Of a stretch of DNA of 64,000 nucleotides, positions 34,224 to 43,079 are shown piece after piece. The stretch comes from Serinus canaria. Its lineage: Eukaryota; Chordata; Aves; Passeriformes; Fringillidae. Made by a program: the position numbers and the translations under genes. The notes under the pieces were generated by a model. That model had not been told where the DNA came from. It saw nothing but the letters and a program-made list of their open reading frames with translations, and made no database searches. The stretch covers positions 2,092,621 to 2,156,620 of the forward strand of contig NC_066328.1 of NCBI RefSeq assembly GCF_022539315.1. The letters run 5' to 3'. Numbering within the stretch: position 1 is the first letter of the stretch; each line of letters starts with the position of its first letter.

Positions 34224-34796
34224 TTTATTTTCCAAGGTCTTTCTAGATGGTTCCACTCCTCTCTCTTGTCAGGGAACAGCTCTGCCAAACACTCCAGGTG
34301 TGTCTGGCCAGCACCAGCCTGTTACTGAGGGCACAGCACCAGCCAGGACCTTCTGGAAGTGCCAGGTCCACAGCATCACTCCCATCTGAGCAAGGCAGCA
34401 GCACCTCTCTCGTGTCCAGCTGGGATTTCAGGGCAGCCTGCTGGACTGGGCTGTTTTTAGCCAGGGGTGACAAAGCACAGGAGGAGTTGCTGCCACCAGC
34501 AGATAAATGCCCCACAAAAACAAGGTCTGTCTGTGGCATCTGCCCCTCCTCCCTCCTTTCTGCATTTCCCCCATTCCCTGAAGCTCCCCCAGAGCCTGGA
34601 TGAACACAGACATAGGCACACACATCCTTCAGCTTTCAACGCGAGCCTTGATCCTCCTGCGCTCCTGCTCCAACACCCTCAGTCCTCCCAGGCCATGCCA
34701 GGAGTTCGGGAGCTGTCCTTGCTCCAGTTCTCATCCCTGAGATGGGCACCAAGGAGCTCCCTGCTGTCACCCATGCCAGGGGGACCCCAGGTCCCC
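34205..34796 (-). other. NLRC3: Likely NLRC3 3' UTR
   Basis: A minus-strand AATAAA lies at 34224-34229, about 570 bases beyond the NLRC3 stop codon, so cleavage near 34205 is inferred. Only the signal itself is seen. Confidence 0.45.
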
Positions 34797-34887
34797 TCAG
34801 ACGTCCACGACGCAGTCGGGCGCGTTGGTGCGGATGGCGTCCGCGATCATCCTGGCTCCCGAGTGCCCAATGAGGTTCCCCTGCAGG
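34797..34887 (-). CDS. NLRC3: NLRC3 terminal LRR exon with stop
   Basis: It encodes LQGNLIGHSGARMIADAIRT then NAPDCVVDV-TGA (stop 34797-34799). Human ends NAPTCTVEM, the same length. The acceptor is GCCCTCAG-like within a C-rich tract. Confidence 0.95.
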
Positions 34888-36177
34888 CTGAGGGGGAGAG
34901 AGAGCCCAGGCTGGGGCACGAGGCACAGCAGGATCCTTGGTGGGGATGGCAGATGCTGCCCAGCTTTGCACAGCATCTGGCATCACCTGTGCCTGCCCCA
35001 CTCCGTGCAGGACCCTGCTCAAGGGCACTCTGGGTTTGAGAGCCCTGGGACAGCCAAGCGAGGAGCTGGAGCCAGCCCTGGACAGCTGGAGGGGCTGAGC
35101 CACTTCTCCCCTGGATTTGGAGAGGATTTGTCTTTTGAGGTGGTTTTTGGCCCGGAGCCGTCCCTGGAGGGGAGCTGAGGGGTCTGGAGCTGTGTGGGCG
35201 TGGTGGCTGTCACGCTGGGAAGAGCACGGGATGCCCCTGCCCTCTGGGGCAGCCAGGAGTGGGCAGGGCTGGCAGGGAGAAGGTCCCTGGAGGGTTCCCA
35301 TGGTCTCCCCCATTCCTGCCTTTCCCACCCCCTGCAGCAGCCACTTACTTGACGTAGGTGAGGCCGTGGTTGCCCTGCAGGGCCGTGGCGATGCAGATGG
35401 CTCCGTCCATGCCCAGGGAGTTTTCCTGCAGGCTGCGGGAGGCAGGAGGGTCAGACAGTCCCAGCACGTGTGGCCACCAGGAGGAGTGCATGCACTGAGC
35501 CACCTGCTCAGGGTTTGCCCTTCTGAGAGCCGCTGGCTCGGCCATCCCCCGCTGCTCCTAAGGGAATGTCTGCCCAGGCTGCCCCTGGGGCTGCCATACT
35601 CACTTGAGCCAGCGGAGGCTGCGGTTCACCTTGAGCGCGTTGGCCACAGCCTTGGCCCCCGCCGGGCCCAGGGAGTTTCCCCGCAGGCTGCAAACAAAGG
35701 AGCGCTGAGGAAGGACAGACAGCCCGGGGGCACAGACGGGAGGACAGACGGGGAGAAGTGACCGCACCCAGGGACAGCTCTGGGAGATCACAGAGGGCAG
35801 GAGCAGTGCTGAGCCAAGGGCTCTCAGATATCCCAGGGCCCCGCAAAGCCACCACTTACTCCAGGATCTGCAGGCTCTTGTTGACCATCAAGGCTTCTGC
35901 CAGGGCTTGGGCACCGGCCGTGCCAACTGAAGCCACTTGCAGGCTGCAAGGGAACGGGACCCTTCAGCACTTGTCCTGAGGTGGCCATGGTGTGTTAATT
36001 AGGGTAATTGGGCTGTGACACCAGGGCCCTGCTGCAGCCTGGATACTCACTGGAGATCTGCCAGGGTGGTGTTGACCTTCAGTGCAGCGGAGAGCGCGGC
36101 CATCCCCTCGTCTCCGATGGCGTTCTCCTGCAGGCTGTGACAGAAGGGCTGTGTGTGCCCCTGGCCTGGGAACCAGG

Positions 36178-36258
<81 letters not shown>

Positions 36259-39200
36259 GCACAGGGCCCAGCATCCCCAAATGGCTTGAGAGAGCTCCTG
36301 GAGCACAAGGCATTCAGAGCATCCCCAGCCAGGGACACGCCATGGGGACACAGCAGATTTGCAGGGCCTGGCAGTGTCCAAGGCCAGGCTGGGCAGGGCT
36401 GGGAGCAGCCTGGGGCAGTGGCAGGTGTCCCTGCCATGGCAGGGGTGGCACTGGATGAGATGATCAGTAGGGCCCAGCCACCCGTGTCCCCACTTACTCG
36501 AGGCTGGCCAGGCTGCTGTTGGACTGTAGTGCTTGTGCCAGGGCCATGGCTGTTTTGGCCTGGATGAAGTTCCACTGCAAGCTGCAAACAGGAGAAAATG
36601 AGAGGTGAAGCCTTGGGCTGTGAGTGTGCCCTGCCCCAGCCAGGCTCCACACCCATCCACACCCATCCAGGGATGTGCAAGCTCCATCCAGGATGTCACA
36701 GCCCACCTCCCTTGGAGGGTGGCCCAGGGGTGCCATGTCCCAGCCCGGAGGGACTGAGGGCCAGGAGCAGTGTCCCTGCCCATGTCCATGCCCTCAAACC
36801 CAGGAGGGCCCAGGGACACTCACTGGAGGGAGGTGAGTGCCCGGTTCTCCCTGATGGCCAAGGCGATGGCCTGGCCCCCATCGTCATACAGCAGGTTGGC
36901 CGCCAGGCTGCAGGGACAGAGGACTCAGGTCACACAGGAGAAGTGGAGGACAGCTCCAGGGACAGCACAGGGGGGTCTGGGTGCCCTCCTGGGGCCCCCA
37001 TGGGACTTACTCCAGCTTCCTGAGGGTGCTGTTGCTGCGCAGGGCGCGGGCGATGGCAGGGCCCCCCTCCCTGCTGATGGAGTTCTCCCTGAGGCTGGGG
37101 AAAGACACGGGGCTGGGGAGGGGCAGCCAAGGCAGGGCTGGGGCAGCTGCTCCCCCAGAGCCCTTCCCCTCCTGCTCTGGGGCTGGGGCCATCGACTGGG
37201 TGGAGCAGTTTGTCTGAGACCAGCCCCATCAGCTCCTGTTCCCTGTGCTCCCTGTGGGCACTGGTGGCACATCAGGGCTTTCTGCCAGCCTCCCATCCCC
37301 GCTGCCATCCTGTCATTCCAAGATGTGGCTGAATGAATGTTGTCCCAAAGGGAGAAAGATAAAGAGAGAAGTTCCTCACAGCTGGAGGAGGGACCAAAGC
37401 TGCTTTCAGCATCTCAGAGCTGGACACAACCAGGCACAAGCCCAGAGAAGCTCCCAGGTCCCAGCCCAGCCTTTGGCCGGGGTGGCTGCAGGGACTGTCA
37501 CTCACTTGAGGCTGAGGAGTCCCTGGTTGGAGCAGAGAGCTGCTGTCAGAGCCGTGACCCCTGCACTGCTGATGGAGTTGCTCTGGAGACTGAGACAAAC
37601 AGGGAAGGTGTGAGGATGGGCCAGCCTTGGCATCACAGCTGGGCTGCAGGGCCATGTCTGGGGTGGGCAGTGCCCATTTCACCGAGAAAAGGGCACCTCC
37701 CAGCCACAGGGAACAGAGCAGTCCAGGCAGAAGGACCAGCCCTGGGACATGCAGGATGGGAGCAGCCATTCCTGCTGGCCACAGCACCAGCCCCAGCAAG
37801 CAGAGGGGACAGGGCTTGCCAGCATTTTGGGGCAGCCTTGTCCCCACCTGTCACCGTGGCTGCTGGCTCAGCTGGGCACGTGACTGCCATGGGTTTGGGA
37901 TCCTGGTCACAGGGACAGAACCAGGGCATAGGCACTCATCAGCAGGAGCCACCAGTCCTCCTCTCCAGGGGCTGTTCCCATGGGAGTGGAGGTGACGCCA
38001 TTCCAGCCTGACTCTGCCAGGCCCCATTCCCTCCCTCCTCTGCCAATTCCCATTACTTTTGAGAGAGAGAACACTCAAAGCTACTGATTTCCTCCAAGCC
38101 AGAATAAAAAATCATCACTGGGCTTCAGGACTGATTCTGTGAGTGCCCTTTGGTGCAGGCAGGGCCAGCCTGGCTGCTGCTGGAGCTGCCACATGGTGTT
38201 CCAGCCTGCACATCCAGGGAATGTGCAGTGGGACAGACATGGGGAGGGGCTGGGGGCTTGAGGGGTAGCAGATTTTGCTGGAAGGAGGAGGCTGGGCTCT
38301 GTTGTCAAGGAGTCCAGGCAGGGAGGAGGAACTTACTCGAGGCTTTGCAGGCTGTGGTTCACCCTCAGAGCTTCAGCCAAGGCAATGGAGCCATTGTCTC
38401 CCACAGAGTTGCTTGAGAGCCTGAGACAGAAGAGGAAGTTTGGAGCTGCCAGCAAGGAATTCATCTCCCCCAGGCCCTTCCTGCTGCAGCAACGAGCATG
38501 AACTCGCTGCCACCTCATTCCCCACCTACACACACCTCTGTTCTCGGGGCTGGTTTGAGCTGGAATAGCTCTTAATGTTTCCTCAGGGCCTGGAGCCCTG
38601 CTGCTTCCCTCTGCCAGAGGGGAGAGAGCTTCTCCTTTCTTCATGTGGCTCCTGCATGCCTGGAGGTGCAGAGAGCATCCCCACAGGGCTGCTCCAAAGG
38701 CTCTGCTCTCTCTATCCCCACCAGCCCCTCTGGGCAGAGCCAGCAGTGTCACACCTGCCCCTTTCCTGCCCACAGCTCCCAGAGGATGTGGCCCTGGCAG
38801 TGCCATCCCTCCCCTTGTGCCCTGCTCACATCAGCTCCCTCAGGCTGTGGTTCTGCTTCAGCGCCTCCGCGATTTTCCGGGCGCCCTGGGCTCCCACGGC
38901 GTTCTTCTGCAGGCTGCAAAGGCAGGGAGGCTCCTGTGAATGGCAGGAGCCACGTCCCCACTGGTGGCACCCACTCTGCTGGGTGGCTGCAGGGGGGGAC
39001 ACCATGTCTGGGTCACTCACTGCAGGGTCAGCAGCCCGTGGTTGCTCAGCAGGGCCTCGGCCAGGAAGGCGGCCCCGTCCTCCTTGATGGAGTTGTGCTG
39101 GAGGCTGTGGGACACGGGAATGAAGCCATGGATGCTCCCACAGCAGGGCCAGGAGCTGTGGCCACCTGCCCTGGGGTTTACTTGCCCTTGAGAAAGGGGT

Positions 39201-42200
39201 CTGGCCCCCAGGCATCCCTGACGAGGAGTCTCCTTCCCTCCTCTCCCATGGGATATTCCACCAAACAGCACCCATGCACAGAAAGGACCTGGACCTGGAC
39301 TGCAGCCCCAGCCCCTCCCTTCGCTGCCCCAAGAGGCAGGAGAATCCCAAATTTCTGGCCCAGGGCTGCCCCAGGCCCTGGGTCTGTGCCAGCTGCACTC
39401 GTGTATGCCCAGGCTGTGCCCATGTGCTGCCCCTTGGAGCTTGGGAAAACCCCAGGGGGACAGGAGAGGGCTGGAAGGGGGGGCCTGCCCTGGGGATCTG
39501 CTCAGGAGATGCTCCAGAGGCTGAGACTTACTTCAGGGAGAGCAGGATTTGGTTTTTTTTCAGGGCATCAGCCAAGGCTTTGGCTCCGCTGGGGCCGATG
39601 GAGTTGCTCCGCAGGCTGGGGCAGGACAGCAGAAAAGCCAAGCTTAGCAAAGCCAGACTGGCACAGGCCCAGTTTAAGCCAGATGCCTCCACATGGCACT
39701 GCTGAGGTGGGACATCAGGCCAGCAGCTTGTGGTGGTGGCTTTAGGGGCTGCAGACCCTCCCCAGCTCGGTGAGGCTGGGGAAGATCCAGCCCCTCTTTG
39801 GGCAGGGAATGGTTCCCAGAGGGAATGGGGGCACCACGGGGGCTGGGCAGGGGGACACTTACTCCAGCACCATCAGGCTCCTGTTCACCAGCAGCGACCT
39901 GGCCAGAGCTTTGGCTCCCTTATTGCTGATCTGATTTTCTGCCAAGCTGCCCAGAAAAAGGAAAATTGGGTGTTTTTCCAGAGGAGGAGACTGGCACAGG
40001 CCCTGGCATGTCCCAGGACACAGCTGGGATGGGTGAGCAGGGAAGAGCCATGGGGAGCATTTGGTCCATGGTACAAGCAAAGTGATGGATGTTCTCCTGG
40101 GGTGGACACCAGGCAGAGACTGCAAGAACACCATTTCTGGACATCAAATTCATTTGTGTCCCATAAAGGAGCTCAGATGGCAGCATGGGGAACTCTGTGC
40201 AGCCTTGGGGAAGAGCAGGAGGGGGGGAAAGTGGGAGCCCATCTGTCTGGCATGAGGCACCTCCCTGCACAGGGGTCAGGAGCCTGTCCCCTCCCTGCAG
40301 CAGGTGCTCCATGCAGAGCTTCGAGTGCCCAGGGATCTGCTGTGACCTTGGGAAGTGGTTTGTCAGGATAACCCATGGATTTATGGACATTTTTTAGCAA
40401 CAGTGAGGAGGCAACAGCTCCAGGAAGACTGGTCAAGACAGCCTTGGGGTAAGGTCACTGTGCCTGGGTGCAGGGCATCGTGTGGGGCTGTCCTTGTCCT
40501 TAGGCACCCTGGGGAGCCAGTGGGAGACACATTCCTGGGGGACCCTCACCCTGGGTTTGCGGTGCCCCCAGCTCCACATTGCATCCCCAGGACATCCCCT
40601 GGGCCAGTCCTACCTGAGCCTCTGGATCTGGCAGTCCTTCCCACTCAGCACACTGCCCAGCAGCTCCATCACATCGTCCTTAAACTGGTTATTGTCCAGC
40701 CTGCAGGAAACACAAGGGAAGAGCAAGAGCAAGGGTTTGGAGAACCAAGTGGAGAAAGGATCATGTCCTCCCATGACACCTGCCTGTCCCAGGTGGAGAA
40801 GCTCAAGGACAGAAGTGGAGCTGACCCAGTGCCACCCCTTCTGCAGGTGGGCAACATTTGGTGGACCAAAGTCTCCAGTGACACCTGGGGTTGTGAGCCA
40901 CAGGGGAGAGAGAACTCATTGCAGCCTCCTATACTTAGAGGGGACTTACAACAGGGAACAAGTTTAAACTAAAAGAGGAGAGATTTAGATTAGAATTTAG
41001 GATTAAATTTTTCACTGTGAGGGCGGGGAGGCCCTGGCACAGAGCAGCTGTGGCTGCCCCTGGATCCCTGGCAGTGCCCAAGGCCAGGCTGGACAGGGCT
41101 TGGAGCAGCCTGGGACAGTGGGAGGTGTCCCTGCCCATGACAGGGGTGGGACTGATGGGTTGTAAATTCCCTTCCAACCCAAGCCGATCTGTGATTCCAC
41201 AGTCACAGCGTGGCTCTCACTGGAGACAGGTCCACCAGCTGTTGTCCACCTGCAGAAGGGATGGCACTGGGTCAGCTCCATTTCTGTCCTTGAGCTTCTC
41301 CTCGCTCCTCCCGGTGCAATCCCAGCAGGACTCACCTGAGGCTGTGGCAGAAGAGGAGCTGGGAGAGCAGGCTCTTACACACGTTGTAGGTGAGGCAGTT
41401 GGAGAGGTTCGTCTCCTCCAGGCACACGTCAGACACCTGCAGGAGATAAGCCAGGGCCGAGCAGTTCACGGGGGTGAGCATCCCGGCCAGGCTGCCGCTC
41501 CTCATGGCCTCCTCCACGGCCTGGGCGGTGTCGGCGTGCTGCAGCTCCTGCAGGCAGCGCATGGCGTTGACGGCGCGCCAGGACACGGCGGGCTCGGCGC
41601 CCAGGCAGCCCCGCAGGGTGCCCACGGCCTGCTCCCGGAAGGCGCCGTGCTCGCCCTTGAGCAGCAGCCAGCCCGAGAGCAGGCGGTTCACGCGCGGGGA
41701 CAGCAGCCCCGAGAGGAAGCGGATGAAGATGTCCAGCTGGCCGTGCTCGGCCTGCAGCGCCCTGTGCACGGCACTCCGGAAGTGGCTGAGGAAGCCCAGC
41801 TTGGGCCAGGACACGCCGCTCTCCGTGAAGAGGTCGAAGATGGCCCGCTTGGCCGCCGTGTAGTAATAGAGAGCTGCCAGGAACTCCTGGGTGGTTAGGT
41901 GGGGGAAGTAGTAGGCTGTGGAGGCCGGCATGTCCTCCTTGAGCAGGAGGCGGGTGGAGAGGCAGCTGTGCAGCAGGGACAGGTCGATGCCGTGGGCCTT
42001 CATGTCCTGCTCGTAGAACACGTGCTTCCTGCGCAGCAGCCCGTAGAAGGCCAGCCTGCCCAGGCTGCCCACCAGCTTCTTGCTGGTGTTCACAGCCTGC
42101 TCGATCCTGAGGGCTTCTCTCGGCTTTTCCAGCCAGTCACCGCTCAAAGCCATTTTAAAATAATAGGAGTAGATTTCTGACAGGGTCCTGGGGACCACGG

Positions 42201-43079
42201 TCGCTTCTCGGTATCGATCGCCGCCATGTTTCAGGAAATAAGCGATCGAGGAGCCAGAAATCCTGCAAAACCCAGGAATGGTGCACAGGACGTGGAGCGA
42301 CCTGTTAGCCCTGATGTGCTGCAGGACTTGGCCGGACAGATCTCCGTTGCCCGGGAACATCTGGTCCAAGAAGTCCTTCATCTCTGCAGCCCCAAGCCCT
42401 TGGATTTCCGTCATGCGGTCTACCAGCCCGCCGGGGATCTGCCCAGCCGCTGCCGGCCGCGACGTGACCCACACGGAGGCCTCCTGCAGCAGGTTCCCCC
42501 TGATGATGTTGGTGATCAGGTTGTCCACTTGAATCTCCTTCTTGGGATCGGTGCAAACCGCTGCATTGGAGAAATCCAAGGGGGTCTTGAACTCATCCAG
42601 GCCGTCGAGGATGAGCAGGGTGCGGGCGGCCCCGGCGGAGAGGGAGCCGGGCTCGGCGGTGTGGGGGCAGGCGGAGCACAGGAGGCGCTCAGCAGAGAGC
42701 TTCTCGTGGGTGTTGAGCTCCCGGAAGGTGAGGGGCAGCACAGACAGGATGTCCCTGCTGATCTCCCCCTTTGCCCAGCTGCACACAAACAGCTTCACCA
42801 GAGTGCTCTTGCCGATGCCGGCCACGCCGACTGTGACAGAGATCCGAGGGGGGATGCTGACTTTGGAGAGAGGCAGGAACAGCTTCTCCAGGGGGATGCT
42901 CTTGGATGCTCTTGGCAGGCCTTTGGTGGTCTCCACCTGCAGGATGTCGTGCTCCTTCTGCTGGATGTCACTCAGGCCTTCCACCAGCAGCAGGTTGGTG
43001 AGGCGCTGCAGGGCTCCTGTCTCCAGGCCATTCCCACACGAGCTCTGGAGGCTCTCCAGGTGCTTCTGCACCAGGGGCT
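34797..43079 (-). CDS. NLRC3: NLRC3, NACHT exon plus 15 LRR exons
   Basis: NLRC3 is a cytosolic NOD-like receptor known in mammals as a negative regulator of NF-kB, STING and T-cell signalling. Sixteen exons join into ~1,004 codons, against 1,065 in human: NACHT exon 41336-43079, a first LRR exon 40614-40700, thirteen 84-bp LRR exons and a 91-bp terminal exon. Walker A is GVAGIGKST (exon residues 85-93) and Walker B LLILDGLDE (155-163). Blocks such as NLITNIIRGNL, IFDLFTESGVSWP and RFLSGLLSPRVN are nearly identical to human. The LRR order follows the human protein repeat for repeat. Every LRR intron interrupts a codon after base 2. About 60 N-terminal codons remain unassigned upstream of 43079. 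Confidence 0.95.
35349..35432 (-). CDS. NLRC3: NLRC3 LRR exon 14 (84 bp)
   Basis: It starts LQENSLGMDGAICIATALQG then NHGLTYVK, against human LQENSLGMDGAICIATALSG. It is the most conserved LRR by eye. Confidence 0.96.
35604..35687 (-). CDS. NLRC3: NLRC3 LRR exon 13 (84 bp)
   Basis: It starts LRGNSLGPAGAKAVANALKV then NRSLRWLK, against human LRGNAIGVAGAKALANALKV. Confidence 0.95.
35860..35943 (-). CDS. NLRC3: NLRC3 LRR exon 12 (84 bp)
   Basis: It starts LQVASVGTAGAQALAEALMV, against human LQVASIGASGAQVLGEALAV. The ladder Asn is replaced by Ala-Ser in both species. Confidence 0.95.
36051..36134 (-). CDS. NLRC3: NLRC3 LRR exon 11 (84 bp)
   Basis: It starts LQENAIGDEGMAALSAALKV then NTTLADLQ, against human LQENAIGDDGACAVARALKV. 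On the transcript strand the intron just upstream carries a (TGTCCC)n array 46 bases before the acceptor. Confidence 0.95.
36181..36255. repeat. (GGGACA)12 hexanucleotide array in NLRC3 intron
   Basis: Twelve perfect GGGACA copies fill 36181-36252 and a further ggg follows. On the NLRC3 transcript strand it reads (TGTCCC)n and ends 46 bases before the acceptor of the exon at 36051-36134. The G-rich strand has the spacing needed for stacked G-quadruplexes. Confidence 0.97.
36355..36465 (+). mobile_element. CR1 fragment in NLRC3 intron
   Basis: It reads cagtgtccaaggccaggctg, gggcagggctgggagcagcc and ggtgtccctgccatggcagg, a sense CR1 3' module of ~110 bp, antisense to NLRC3. Confidence 0.75.
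36498..36581 (-). CDS. NLRC3: NLRC3 LRR exon 10 (84 bp)
   Basis: It starts LQWNFIQAKTAMALAQALQS, against human LQWNFIQAGAAQALGQALQL. The usual Gly after the first turn is replaced by Lys-Thr. Confidence 0.95.
36824..36907 (-). CDS. NLRC3: NLRC3 LRR exon 9 (84 bp)
   Basis: It starts LAANLLYDDGGQAIALAIRE then NRALTSLQ, against human LTANLLHDQGARAIAVAVRE. The donor is CCA|GTGAGT. Confidence 0.95.
37011..37094 (-). CDS. NLRC3: NLRC3 LRR exon 8 (84 bp)
   Basis: It encodes LRENSISREGGPAIARALRS then NSTLRKLE, against human LRENSISPEGAQAIAHALCA. The donor is GGA|GTAAGT. Confidence 0.95.
37506..37589 (-). CDS. NLRC3: NLRC3 LRR exon 7 (84 bp)
   Basis: It starts LQSNSISSAGVTALTAALCS then NQGLLSLK, against human LQSNSISDAGVAALMGALCT. 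The donor is CAA|GTGAGT. Confidence 0.95.
37595..38336 (-). other. NLRC3 intron, no feature seen
   Basis: The intron between LRR exons 6 and 7 (and similar 300-700 bp stretches at 39105-39531, 39947-40613 and 38421-38829) shows no further exon-like or repeat sequence that I can support. Confidence 0.5.
38337..38420 (-). CDS. NLRC3: NLRC3 LRR exon 6 (84 bp)
   Basis: It starts LSSNSVGDNGSIALAEALRV and matches human FSSNSIGDGGAKALAEALKV. The donor is CGA|GTAAGT. Confidence 0.95.
38830..38913 (-). CDS. NLRC3: NLRC3 LRR exon 5 (84 bp)
   Basis: It encodes LQKNAVGAQGARKIAEALKQ then NHSLRELM. Human has LQKNSIGPMG and NRSLKELM at this position. The donor, T|GTGAGC, is weaker than in the neighbouring exons. 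Confidence 0.95.
39021..39104 (-). CDS. NLRC3: NLRC3 LRR exon 4 (84 bp)
   Basis: It starts LQHNSIKEDGAAFLAEALLS and ends with donor GCA|GTGAGT. This is the position of human LQGNTVRDDG and one of the more diverged repeats. Confidence 0.94.
39532..39615 (-). CDS. NLRC3: NLRC3 LRR exon 3 (84 bp)
   Basis: It starts LRSNSIGPSGAKALADALKK, the counterpart of human LRGNSIGPQGAKALADALKI. The donor is GAA|GTAAGT. Confidence 0.95.
39863..39946 (-). CDS. NLRC3: NLRC3 LRR exon 2 (84 bp)
   Basis: It encodes LAENQISNKGAKALARSLLV then NRSLMVLE, almost identical to human LAENQISNKGAKALARSLLV. Splice sites are CTGGGCAG| and GGA|GTAAGT. Confidence 0.96.
40614..40700 (-). CDS. NLRC3: NLRC3 LRR exon 1 (87 bp)
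   Basis: It encodes LDNNQFKDDVMELLGSVLSG then KDCQIQRL, matching human LDTNQFQDPVMELLGSVLSG. The acceptor is TTTCCTGCAG| and the donor CTCAG|GTAGG. It is the only internal LRR exon longer than 84 bp. Confidence 0.95.
40925..41200 (+). mobile_element. CR1 LINE 3' fragment in NLRC3 intron
   Basis: A sense CR1 sequence with ttaaactaaaagaggagaga, gatttagattagaatttagg, cagagcagctgtggctgccc and a terminal ccttccaacccaagccgatc. It lies between the NACHT exon and the first LRR exon. Confidence 0.88.
41336..43079 (-). CDS. NLRC3: NLRC3 NACHT exon
   Basis: The exon is 1,744 bp (2 + 580 codons + 2), between acceptor TTCCTCTGTGCAG| and donor CTCAG|GTGAGT. It begins EPLVQKHLESLQSSCGNG and ends LLSQLLFCHSLR. 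It holds the NTPase core (GVAGIGKST, LILDGLDEF, TSRPAAAGQIPGG), the winged-helix part (LGRLAFYGLLRRKHVFYEQD) and the superhelical NACHT-associated region. Parts are CpG-rich, which creates long antisense open frames with no family resemblance. The single large NACHT exon is typical of vertebrate NLRC genes. Confidence 0.96.
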
